64,000 bases of DNA, taken from assembly GCF_000746095.1 (NCBI RefSeq), contig NZ_JQKP01000001.1:62001-126000 (forward strand), in the 5' to 3' direction. A program made the position numbers and the translations under genes. Below are positions 18,908 to 27,800 of the stretch, in pieces. Below the pieces are notes generated by a model. The model saw nothing but the letters and a program-made list of their open reading frames with translations. It was not told the DNA's origin and searched no databases. This DNA is from Ferriphaselus sp. R-1. GTDB taxonomy: Bacteria; Pseudomonadota; Gammaproteobacteria; Burkholderiales; Gallionellaceae. Numbering within the stretch: position 1 is the stretch's first letter; each line of letters begins with the position of its first letter.

Positions 18908-19231
18908 CTTTCTCGGCTGGGCCTCTCCCGCAGGCCTGGTCATTCACATCGATCTTGCCCGAGCATTGCAACTCGGTGGTCCATTTCGTCGCCGAGTGAT
19001 TGACCGCCTTCAAACACTGTGCCTTTCCCGATATGCGAAAAACTGCAGCAGTCTTCGGCAAGCTTGGATGTAACTTTAACTATGTATTTTTGGTACTTAT
19101 ATTTGCTTATTATCAGGAGGGTGATTTGTGTATATTTATTGCAAATTCAACTTTCTGCGATAAAAGCCGACAGGCTAGGCTAGAATCCGCGAGCCGAAGA
19201 TCAGGTGTCGCGGCGCTCGGAGGGATGGATT
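18908..19231 (+). promoter_or_regulatory. intergenic region with AT-rich island and candidate promoter for the response regulator
   Basis: This stretch holds no credible gene. From about 19073 to 19166 it is much richer in A/T than its surroundings, which could act as an UP element or protein-binding region. TAGAAT at 19181-19186 is a fair -10 box; the -35 region 16-18 bases upstream is poor, as often with activated promoters. A short tandem GGCTA repeat precedes the -10. Confidence 0.4.
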
Positions 19232-19888
19232 ATGAACAAGAAGTATCGAGTCTTGCTGGTGGATGACCATGTGCTGTTCAGGGAGGGCATGCGGGCGTTG
19301 CTTTCGCAAGAGTCGGATGTGGAAGTGGTGGGCGAGTCGGGTGAGGGGCGCGAGGCTCTGGAGCAGATCGAGAGTCTTCAGCCAGACCTGGTCCTGTTGG
19401 ATCTCGCCATGCCCGGTATCAGCGGGATAGAAGTGATACGCAACGTCAGGCGCAGCAACCTACAGGTGCGCATCATCGCCCTGACCGTGCATAAGTCGGA
19501 CGAATATATCCATGAGAGTCTGCGTGCCGGTGCCAATGGCTACCTGCTCAAAGAGTCGACCCATAATGAATTGCGCATCGCGATACGCAATGTGCTGCAG
19601 GGCAAGATGTACCTGAGTCCGGAAGTATCCGAGAAGGTTATCAACGGATATCTTGGTCAGGAGGGGGCGTACGGTGCCGGCCATTCTCGCGACACGCTCA
19701 CCGCGCGTGAGCGCGAAGTGCTGAAGCTGATCGCTGAAAGTAACACCAACAAGAAGATCTCCGAGTGTCTGGGTATCAGCGTCAAGACGGTCGAGAAGCA
19801 CCGGGCCAATCTGATGAGGAAGTTGGGTATGCGCAACGCTGCCGCGTTGACCGCTTATGCCATCGAGAAGGGCTTGGTGGTGCTGTAA
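19232..19888 (+). CDS. NarL/LuxR-family response regulator
   Basis: 218-aa two-component response regulator. The receiver domain (1-120) has the acidic pair Asp11/Asp12, the phospho-acceptor Asp57 (LVLLDLAMPG) and a conserved Lys near 109. The C-terminal LuxR helix-turn-helix begins LTAREREVLKLIAE and contains GISVKTVEKHRANL. The ATG at 19232 follows GGAGGG. No kinase is adjacent. It is 9 bases upstream of a gspF-type gene, so it probably serves the secretion system; the nearest NarX-type kinase-like gene (39.9 kb) looks inactive. Confidence 0.9.
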   Translation: MNKKYRVLLVDDHVLFREGMRALLSQESDVEVVGESGEGREALEQIESLQPDLVLLDLAMPGISGIEVIRNVRRSNLQVRIIALTVHKSDEYIHESLRAGANGYLLKESTHNELRIAIRNVLQGKMYLSPEVSEKVINGYLGQEGAYGAGHSRDTLTAREREVLKLIAESNTNKKISECLGISVKTVEKHRANLMRKLGMRNAAALTAYAIEKGLVVL

Positions 19889-19897
19889 GCGCTGACG

Positions 19898-21088
19898 ATG
19901 AAATTCGAGCTCAAAGTTCTCAAGGGCAGCGAGAAGATCGGCTTGATCGCACTGGATGCGATGGACGCGGCGGATGCCCGTCTGCAGGCCAGAAATCAGG
20001 GCTACACGGTACTCAGCGCACGTCCGACGGGCTCTTTGGCGACACGCATCACCTCCGGGCGGAGCAACTTTCCGCTGGTGCTGTTCAGTCAGGAACTGCT
20101 CTCCTTGTTGACCGCAGGCCTGAGCCTGATCGAGGCGCTGGAAGCCTTGGCCGAGAAAGAGCGGCATGCCGACATCAAGAAGGTCTATGACGGCATCGTG
20201 GCGCGCCTGTACGAGGGGCAGACCTTTTCCTCAGCTCTGAATGAGCTGCCCGGCATTTTCCCGCCGTTGTACATCGCCACAGTGCGCGCCAGCGAGAAGA
20301 CCGGCGGTATGACCGAGGCGCTTGCGCGCTTCGTCACTTACCAGTTGCAACTCGATCTGGTCCGCAAGAAGATCGTCAGCGCGTCAATCTACCCGGCACT
20401 GCTGCTGGGGGTGGGCGGGTTGGTCGTGGTCTTTCTGATGGGCTATGTCGTGCCCAAGTTCTCTGCCGTGTATGAGGGCAGCAACACCGAGTTGCCGTGG
20501 ATGTCCAGCTTGTTGTTGCAGTGGGGAACGTTACTGGAGGCGCATGGCATGACCATGTTGCTGTTGCTGTTGTCCGTGGTGGCACTCGTTGCTTACACGT
20601 TGACCCGACCATCAGTACGGGAACGACTCCTGCTGCAACTATGGCGCATCCCCGCTCTGGGCGAACGCATGCACATTTATCAGCTCGCTCGTTTCTACCG
20701 TACTCTGGCCATGCTGCTCAAGGGCGGCACACCCATCGTCAATGCGCTGGGCATGGTCTCGGGTTTGCTGCAACCCAGTTTGCGGGCCTGCCTGGAACAG
20801 GCTACCACCAGCATACGCGAGGGGAATTCGATCTCGCATGCGATGGAAAGGAACGAGCTGACCACGCCGGTGGCATTGCGCATGCTGCGCGTGGGCGAGC
20901 GCACCGGCAATATGGGCGAAATGATGGAACGCATCGCTGCCTTTTACGATGAAGAGATGGCGCGCTGGGTGGAGTGGTTCACCAAGCTGTTCGAGCCTAT
21001 CCTGATGGCGTTGATCGGCGTAGTGATCGGGGCCATCGTGATCCTGATGTACATGCCCGTGTTCGATCTTGCCGGGAACATCCAGTGA
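19898..21088 (+). CDS. gspF: GspF/PilC-type inner-membrane platform protein
   Basis: 396-aa platform protein of type II secretion or type IV pilus machines. It has two T2SSF repeats (about residues 60-185 and 265-385), each followed by transmembrane segments (YPALLLGVGGLVVVFLMGYVV, MLLLLLSVVALVAY, ILMALIGVVIGAIVILMYMPV). Typical motifs are LLTAGLSLIEALE and MLLKGGTPIVNALG. It is the only gspF in the window and lies about 10 kb from the main secretion cluster, which lacks one. It is likely co-transcribed with the response regulator. Confidence 0.92.
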   Translation: MKFELKVLKGSEKIGLIALDAMDAADARLQARNQGYTVLSARPTGSLATRITSGRSNFPLVLFSQELLSLLTAGLSLIEALEALAEKERHADIKKVYDGIVARLYEGQTFSSALNELPGIFPPLYIATVRASEKTGGMTEALARFVTYQLQLDLVRKKIVSASIYPALLLGVGGLVVVFLMGYVVPKFSAVYEGSNTELPWMSSLLLQWGTLLEAHGMTMLLLLLSVVALVAYTLTRPSVRERLLLQLWRIPALGERMHIYQLARFYRTLAMLLKGGTPIVNALGMVSGLLQPSLRACLEQATTSIREGNSISHAMERNELTTPVALRMLRVGERTGNMGEMMERIAAFYDEEMARWVEWFTKLFEPILMALIGVVIGAIVILMYMPVFDLAGNIQ

Positions 21089-21197
21089 CCTCAGGGCAGC
21101 CCGGTGTTTTCTATTGGCACTCCGCGGAGTAGGCTTTACAATCGCACCGCTCCACAGTTCTTACACATACCATGAACATCGCCTCAGGGATTTGCAG

Positions 21198-21539
21198 ATG
21201 CTGAACCAGATCAAGCGCAGTGAACAACGTACCACGCTCAAACAACAACCCAAGGGGAAGTTCTGGCTGTTGTCCGATGAGGGCTGCTCCGATGTGATCT
21301 CGGTTCGGGACATCTCGCCGGCAGGCATCAGTCTGCAAGTCGATCGCTTCATCGACAAGGTTTCCAACGTGCGCGTGAAATATCAGAACGAAGTGGTGGA
21401 CATGCTCGTCAATGGCATCGTGGTATGGAACAGCCCGGGTGGAGCCGATGCCGCAACAAACCCGGCGGCGCGAAACGATCAGTCATGCACTGTGGGTATC
21501 AACTTGCTCGGTCCCAACCTGCTGTATACCTTCATGTAA
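21198..21539 (+). CDS. PilZ-domain c-di-GMP-binding protein
   Basis: 113-aa single-domain protein. The N-terminal RSEQR fits the PilZ RxxxR motif and RDISPAGISL fits D/NxSxxG, so both c-di-GMP contacts appear present. It lies 109 bases after gspF on the same strand. I infer that it links c-di-GMP to the secretion platform. The start at ATG 21198 is the first with plausible spacing from an AGGGA; an upstream extension overlapping gspF seems spurious. Confidence 0.78.
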   Translation: MLNQIKRSEQRTTLKQQPKGKFWLLSDEGCSDVISVRDISPAGISLQVDRFIDKVSNVRVKYQNEVVDMLVNGIVVWNSPGGADAATNPAARNDQSCTVGINLLGPNLLYTFM

Positions 21540-21547
21540 GCGAATGA

Positions 21548-21567
21548 ACGGCGGCCCTCGCCGCCGT
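21548..21567. terminator. GC-rich hairpin between convergent genes
   Basis: ACGGCGGC and GCCGCCGT form a perfect 8-bp stem with a 4-base loop in the 31-base gap between the convergent PilZ and cytochrome genes. There is no T-run, so termination in either direction is plausible but not certain. Confidence 0.45.
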
Positions 21568-21570
21568 GCC

Positions 21571-23352
21571 TCATGGCGCGAGCCATTCAGAGTCTGCCAC
21601 TACGCCTTTCCCCGCCGACAGGTCAAAACGCACGATGTAGCCGCCCTTGGAAGCGAAGCGCTGTCCTTGGGCCAGACTCAAATGCGGATAGCTGGTTGTT
21701 CCCCTAGGCGTGCCTGTGCGGTTGGTGCTGGCCTCCATCGCGACCAGATCGCGTGTGTCGCTCATCGAACGTCTTGAGGGATAGTGACTCCCCAAGTCAC
21801 CTGCGCGGCCAAGCACGGCGCGTTCCCGCGCTTCCTGCTCCGCCTTGCCCGCCTCACGCTGGCCGAGCATGCTCTCTGCTCGTTCCAGCAGGTAATCCCG
21901 ATACACGTTGTCCAGCATCTCGGCCAGCGTGTCGGTCAGGAAGTTGACGGCAAAATACGCTTCGGATTGCAGCACCTCGTCAACCAGAGGCAGCTTGCGT
22001 AATCTCATCCAGCTGTGGAAGTAAGCCAATCCGGTTCGCCGGTCTTGCGGCAGGGCGTAGGGGTAGAGCAGACGAGCCTGGCGTTTCCACAAGGGGGGCA
22101 CAGGAGCGTTCTCCGCCCCGGCCAGGGTCGCCGAGAAGTAACTTGCGCCGACTGGCAGCATCGAGCTTAGCGTCGCCACGTCGGGAGCCTTGAGCCAGTA
22201 CACTACACTGTCCTTGCTGCCTACCCCCGCCAGCGCCTTGCGCAGGCTGCCATCGCCATGCTCCGCGAGTGCCCGGTCTTCCACCTGTATGCCTGAGGCG
22301 GCCAGGCGATGCGCAAGCATCTGCTCCGCAACTTGTCCGACCTGCGCTGTGCGAAATACTTGAATCACCCGGGCTGGCTTCTTCTGCTGAGCGCCGAGGT
22401 GCTGCGCCAGCAGATCGGCCTCCAGCGCCAACCCACGGGAGAAATATATCGAATAAGGCGAGCCGTCCTGTTCCGGCAGTGGCACGCTGGGGAACCAGCA
22501 GGGGAGCTTTTCCTGTTGGCAGAAGTGGTGCACCGGTGCCCAGGTGTCGTCCGAGATACCCGAGATCAGGGCGAACACCGGATGTGCCCGGTAATGTTCC
22601 GCCAGCTGTGCCGCCCAGGTGTCCGCTGTCCCGGTCAGCTGCCATACATCCAGTTCCCAGGTGCGCTCGGTCCCCAGCACCAGCTCCGCCGATGTCACCA
22701 TGTGCCGCCGACCACCGGCGCGGCTGGCCACCACGGTGCTGGCGTTCTTCTGGACGAACGCTGAACGTAGCACGTCGAGCAGGGCCTGTCGCCGTTCCGG
22801 TGTTACCTCCGGGGTGATGACGGTGGCGAAACGTATGCTGCTGGCGCTGACTCCGGGCGACCATGCGGAGGAAAGTTGCCGCAGGTAGGCCTCCAATGCC
22901 TGCATGTCGCGGTCACTCAGATGGAAGCGGGGCATGACCACATTCAGTTCGCGCCCGTCGCTGCCGACCCCGTTCTTCACCGCCAACGCGAGAGACTCCG
23001 AGGTGTAAGGCGTGTGGGATTGGTTGAAACTCTTGCGGCGACGCTGATCCAGCGTGGCCAGATTCTGCCCTTCCTGATCGAACAGGAAGTGTCCGCTGAT
23101 GGGCGGCACCAACAGCGTCCCTTCGACTGCTCCCATGCCGCTGCGGCGGTGGCAGTTGGCACACGCGGCCTGAGCGCCGGAAACCGCCGTGCCGCCTGCG
23201 CGCTCAGCTTCCAGGGCCGCGCCCGAGGAGAGTCTGCCTTCGAGGTAGATCCGTCGCCCGATCTCGACCTCATCCCCGTCCCCGGCCCAAGTGGTCGGTG
23301 CGCCGAGCACCAGCGTGAACAAGGTCAGGGCGGAGACGCAGAGTCGTTGCAT
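21571..23352 (-). CDS. mofC: periplasmic cytochrome c fused to a substrate-binding-like domain (MofC-like)
   Basis: 593 aa with a Sec signal peptide (ALTLFTLVLGAPTTWA). An N-terminal class I cytochrome c domain has CANCH at residues 64-68 and a likely distal Met in NVVMPRFHLSDRD. A domain of about 400 aa follows that looks like a type 1 periplasmic-binding fold (RFATVITPEVTPERRQALLD and later helical segments). It is the last gene of the multicopper-oxidase operon, in the place held by the heme protein MofC in Leptothrix. It would accept electrons in the periplasm. The gene name rests on context and is tentative. Confidence 0.75.
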   Translation of the reverse strand: MQRLCVSALTLFTLVLGAPTTWAGDGDEVEIGRRIYLEGRLSSGAALEAERAGGTAVSGAQAACANCHRRSGMGAVEGTLLVPPISGHFLFDQEGQNLATLDQRRRKSFNQSHTPYTSESLALAVKNGVGSDGRELNVVMPRFHLSDRDMQALEAYLRQLSSAWSPGVSASSIRFATVITPEVTPERRQALLDVLRSAFVQKNASTVVASRAGGRRHMVTSAELVLGTERTWELDVWQLTGTADTWAAQLAEHYRAHPVFALISGISDDTWAPVHHFCQQEKLPCWFPSVPLPEQDGSPYSIYFSRGLALEADLLAQHLGAQQKKPARVIQVFRTAQVGQVAEQMLAHRLAASGIQVEDRALAEHGDGSLRKALAGVGSKDSVVYWLKAPDVATLSSMLPVGASYFSATLAGAENAPVPPLWKRQARLLYPYALPQDRRTGLAYFHSWMRLRKLPLVDEVLQSEAYFAVNFLTDTLAEMLDNVYRDYLLERAESMLGQREAGKAEQEARERAVLGRAGDLGSHYPSRRSMSDTRDLVAMEASTNRTGTPRGTTSYPHLSLAQGQRFASKGGYIVRFDLSAGKGVVADSEWLAP

Positions 23353-23363
23353 ATGCGTGCGCG

Positions 23364-23981
23364 CTACCGGGAAGGCTGGGGAGGCGCAGCGCGCAGGCAG
23401 AAACTCCTGTCCCCCGTTGCCGGGAGCACCCTGAACTCGGAGTATGCCTGTAGCGACTTACCATCGCCTGCCGGGCTGTTCGCCCAGCCCCAGGGCGACA
23501 GATCGGTGCGGTCGGCCACGACGGACAGCCAGTATCGGGTGTCGGCGGCCAGCGCCAGCGGGCGCCCCAGTTCCACCGAAAAGTCCGACAGTTTCATCCC
23601 CGCAGGCTGTTCGTGCGCATGCCCGCTCACTCGTATCACTTCCAGCGGATTGCGCACGTCCGGCCCGGCGAATGCGTCATTGGTGGCGGGGTACAAGGTG
23701 AGCGTGAAGCCCGCAAGTGACGCGTCTGCCGCACTGCCGCGCCAGCAGATATGAGAGATCTGCGCCGGTGCGTTGAGCTGGAAGCTATCGAACGCTTGCA
23801 CATCCTGATCGCTTCCCTCGCCGCCGATCAGGCGGTTGGAGTTGACCAGTTGCGTGTCCGGCAAGGCCACAGGGGCCTGTACATAACCGTTGGGCAAGGG
23901 CGTGGCCGTTGCGCAGCCGGTGATGCCGCTGACCCATGCCGCAAGTATCCCTATCCCTAGGCTTCGCTCCAGTCTGCGCAT
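23364..23981 (-). CDS. lipoprotein in the multicopper-oxidase operon
   Basis: 205 aa with a lipobox (SGITGCA, Cys near residue 22) after a hydrophobic signal, so it should be lipid anchored. The rest is beta-rich with several Trp and Cys (HICWRGSA, RYWLSVVADRTDLSPWGWANS), resembling a carbohydrate- or surface-binding beta sandwich. I do not recognise the family. It lies between the FKBP gene (17 bases) and the cytochrome gene (11 bases) and is surely co-transcribed. It may help dock the oxidase at the outer membrane (inference). Confidence 0.7.
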   Translation of the reverse strand: MRRLERSLGIGILAAWVSGITGCATATPLPNGYVQAPVALPDTQLVNSNRLIGGEGSDQDVQAFDSFQLNAPAQISHICWRGSAADASLAGFTLTLYPATNDAFAGPDVRNPLEVIRVSGHAHEQPAGMKLSDFSVELGRPLALAADTRYWLSVVADRTDLSPWGWANSPAGDGKSLQAYSEFRVLPATGDRSFCLRAAPPQPSR

Positions 23982-23998
23982 GATCGTCTCTCCGTGTG

Positions 23999-24688
23999 TC
24001 ACTGCTTGATGGCAAGCAACTCTACATCGAACTGCAGTGTTTCGTTGGGGCCGATCTCGGTGCCTACGCCGCGTTCGCCGTAAGCCAGTTTTGCGGGGAT
24101 GAAGATCTGCCATCTGGATCCTTCGGGCATCAGCTTGAGCGCTTCCTTCCACCCCGTGATCAGGGCCGAGAGCTTGAGCGTTGCGGGGTGGCCGGCTTCG
24201 GTAGCATCGAATTCCGTGCCATCGAGCAGCGTGCCGCGATAGTTGCACTCGATCAGATCGGCTTCGGTCGGCTTGCGGCCAGTGCCAGCCTTCAATATCC
24301 GGTATTGCAGTCCACTGGGCAGTGCCACCACATCCTTCTCGGCCTTGTTCTTCTCCAGGAAGGCTTCCTCGCGCTTGCGGTTCTCCTCCTGCGCTACGCG
24401 GCGGTCCTTCTGCATCCGCTGCCTTACTTCGCTCTGATAGGCGTTCATCAGCTTGCGCAGATCCTTTTCCGGGATCAGCAATGGTTTGCCGCTCATGCCG
24501 TCCTTCAGTCCGCGCACCAGCAAATCCATGTCCATGTCACTGCCTTGCTTCTTCAGGTTGCGCGCCACGCTGACACCGATGCCATAGCTCAACATCTCCT
24601 GCTGTGTCTTGAACTTGACCTGTTCCGCCAGTGCCGTCTGCATGGTCGCCGCGATGAGCAGGCCAGACACAATCATCCTTGATGACAT
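23999..24688 (-). CDS. mofB: FKBP-type peptidyl-prolyl isomerase, periplasmic (MofB-like)
   Basis: 229-aa FkpA/Mip-like isomerase with a signal peptide (SGLLIAATMQTALA), an N-terminal dimerisation helix region (about 25-120, including RQRMQKDRRVAQEENRKREE) and a C-terminal FKBP domain (about 125-229) with LPSGLQYRILKAGTG and ELLAIKQ. It probably folds the exported oxidase, which is very Pro-rich. The mofA-mofB order matches the manganese-oxidation operon of Leptothrix discophora as I recall it. Confidence 0.88.
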   Translation of the reverse strand: MSSRMIVSGLLIAATMQTALAEQVKFKTQQEMLSYGIGVSVARNLKKQGSDMDMDLLVRGLKDGMSGKPLLIPEKDLRKLMNAYQSEVRQRMQKDRRVAQEENRKREEAFLEKNKAEKDVVALPSGLQYRILKAGTGRKPTEADLIECNYRGTLLDGTEFDATEAGHPATLKLSALITGWKEALKLMPEGSRWQIFIPAKLAYGERGVGTEIGPNETLQFDVELLAIKQ

Positions 24689-24776
24689 TCTCGCTCCTTA
24701 AAAAGAATGCTGCCAGAGTCTCCCGCCCGGAATCATACCCGTTGCTTGAAACTGCTGGCAGCGTTCAACTGCTGTG

Positions 24777-24809
24777 GCCCCTGATGGGCAAACCTCCCAG
24801 ATCAGGGGC
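24777..24809 (-). promoter_or_regulatory. intergenic hairpin between mofA-like and mofB-like genes
   Basis: GCCCCTGAT and ATCAGGGGC form a perfect 9-bp stem with a 15-base loop just after the oxidase stop codon. No U-run follows on the transcribed strand, so it is more likely an mRNA-stability or partial-termination element than a full terminator. Confidence 0.45.
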
Positions 24810-24816
24810 TCTGGAC

Positions 24817-27800
24817 TTACTGCGCTATTACGGTGTTGGATGGGCCGGCATAAGCGGAGTTACCTGCGCCACCTGTTGCCATCACTTGATAGCGGTAACT
24901 TGTACCTGCGGTGAGGCGGGTATTGGTGAACGTGGTCACATTGGCTGCTGTCGTGCCCACATTGGCCCAAGCTCCCCACGTACCTGCTCTGCTCATCGTG
25001 CTGCGCTGGATGGTGAAGCCGGATTCGTTGTTGGCATTATCCGTCCAGGTGACCGTCGCGGTACGCGAACCCACCGCCCCGACAGCAGCGGCTACGTTGC
25101 TGGGTGCAGCCGGAGGCGTCATGTTCAGGTCTACCGGGCCCGCCACTGCCGAGGTTGCCGTGACACCGAACGCGGTAGCGGTGGCCTTCACCTGGAAGCT
25201 GTAGGTGTTGCCTGCTACCACCGCTGCGGTGTACGTCACCGTACGCGCCACGGCTGTGCGTTGAGCATTCGAACTTGCTACGGTCGCCAAAGTCACGAAC
25301 GGAGCGCCGTTGGTCGAAGCTTCGACTATGTAGGCATTCTCGTTGTTGGCGTTATCCACCCAGCTCAGCGTCGCACTGGTGGCCGTGGCCGGAGCAGCGC
25401 TCAGGTTGGTCGGAGCGGCCAACGCACCCGGACCGGTCAGATCCGCTGTCACCGTAGCCGGAGCCGAGGCGAAGGTCGAAGCCCCGCTGACCACGATCGC
25501 CACCACCTGGAAGCTGTAGACGCTGCCCGGTGTGGTCGCTGCGGCGTAGGTCATGCCGCGTGCGGTCTGAGTACGCTGGCGAGTCGAGCTGTTCAGCGTG
25601 GTCAGCAGGGTGTAGGCACCGCCGTTCACCGATGCCCAGACCTGATGCGCGGTCTCGTTGTTGGCCATGTCGTTCCAGGCCAGGGCCACCGAGGTGCCTG
25701 CTGCGTTCGGCGTGGCGGTGAGCGCTGACGGGGCTGTCACCACCAGCGGCATGGTCACGGCTGTTGCCGACATGGCCCAAGTGCTGGAGCCTGCCGCATT
25801 CACCGCCTTCACGCGGTAGCAATAGGAGGCGCCGGCTGCCGTTGTCGCATCGGTCGTGCCGGTGCTGCCGGCTGCCAGCGTGACGAGTGCCGCCCAGGTT
25901 CCTGCGGCATCACAAGCGGCACCTGCTGTGCTCAACTGGCGCTCTACCACGTAGCTGGATTCGTTGAAGGCTACATCGGTCCAGCTCAAGGTCGCCTGAA
26001 CGCCCGCTCCGGCGGCACCGCCCAGTACGGTCAGTCCGGTCGGGGCCAGAGGCACGGAGAACGGCGTGGTCAGTGTCACCTGGTTCGACGCGACAGCTCC
26101 CGCCGGGTTGACGGCCTTGACCAGATAGCTGTAAGCCGTGTTCTCGGTGACGGTGTTGTCCACGTAGGTCACGGCGTTCACGCCCAGTGTCGTCAGCAGT
26201 GCGCCATTGCGCCAGACTTCGTAGCTGGTCTCGTTGCCTGCGTTATCTGCCCAGTTCAGGGTGACCTGATTGAATGCGACCGGAGCTGCCACCAGATTGC
26301 CTGGCGCAGCCGGTGGGGCATACGAGGTATGCACCGAGATCACGCCGGACGACGCGAAGCCAGCCGGATTGACCGCCCGCACCTCGTAGGTGTAGGTCGT
26401 GTTCTGGGTCAGTGCCGTATCCGCGAACGTAGCGCTATCGGCAGCCAGTGTGGTGAGCAGCACGCCGTTGCGCCATACCTCGTAGCTGGTCTCATTGCCC
26501 GCGTTGTCTTGCCAGGTCAGGGTGATCTGGTCAGCCGTGACGCTGGATGCGGTCAACAGAGTCGGAGCCAGTGGCATCGCATAGGGCGTTGCGACCGAGA
26601 TCGTACCGGAAGAGGCGGAGCCCGTCGGATTGACTGCCCTAACCTCATAGCTGTAGGTAGTGTTGCCGGTGACGGTATTGTCGGTGTAGCTGGTTGCGCC
26701 TGCCGCCAACACGCCGATCAGCGCACCATCGCGCAGCACTTCGTACGACTTCTCGTTGCTGGCATTGTCCGTCCACGTCAAGGTGACATGGCTGGCCGTC
26801 ACCGGGTTGGCCATCAGATTGCTGGGGGCCAGCGGTGGCGTCATCGGGACGGAGGAGTTGACGATGTTCGAAGGCAGGGACGTGCCCGCTACGTTATACG
26901 CCAGGACCTGATAGGCATAAGTGTCTCCCATCACTCGATTCTGGTCGGTCCAGCTGGTCAGGTTGGCTGCGACCTTGGCGACCTCGGCAAATGCGCCGAT
27001 CACATCCGCCACGACGGGGGCGCGTTGAACGATGAAACCGATCTCGTTCTTGGCATTCCCGGCGGTGGCTACGCTGGCGGCATCGAACCCGCCCAAGGGG
27101 GTTGGATCGCCCCAGACCAGGGTTCCTGCAGCATCGACGCTCAAGCTGCCGGGGGCATCGGGCACCACCACGGTCGGCTTGAACACTACCGGACGCATGA
27201 AATCGTTCTCCTCGTGACCGAGGATGTGGCAGTGCCACACGTACTCGTTGTCATAGTTCGCGATGGCGTTGGCGACGACCTTGGGCGCGTTGGTCAGCGG
27301 GTTGATCTGGGTGAAGCCCAGCGTCGAACCCAGCGGTTGCGAAGGGTCCATCGGACGAATACTTTGCGGAAGACCGAACGGCACTTGCGGGCGCTTGGCC
27401 TTCAGCGCGACCACGATGTCTTCCAGCGGATTCATCGTGACGGTCTCTTTCCAGCCCAGCTCGTTCGGGAAGGGCGGTTTGACCGTGCCGTCCCAGCCTA
27501 TGCGGTTGATCACCTGCACGTTCACCAAGTGGAAGTGGACCGGGTGCGAGTCCACGCCGTTGTGGGTGATCTTCCAGATCTGGGTCTCGCCATCGGCTAC
27601 GGTCTCGGTGGCCGGGTCGACGTAGTTCAGGGGGATGGTCGTCTGCGTCAACGCGGTGGTGAAGGGCAGTTCGACACCCAGTGTCGCATTCATGCGGCCA
27701 TAGACCGGATCGAACAATTCCTGGATGGCTTTGTTCTGCACCGGCAGCGATTGGGTCAGATCGGTCTGCACCGTCGCGGTGGCACCGATACCGCCGCCGC

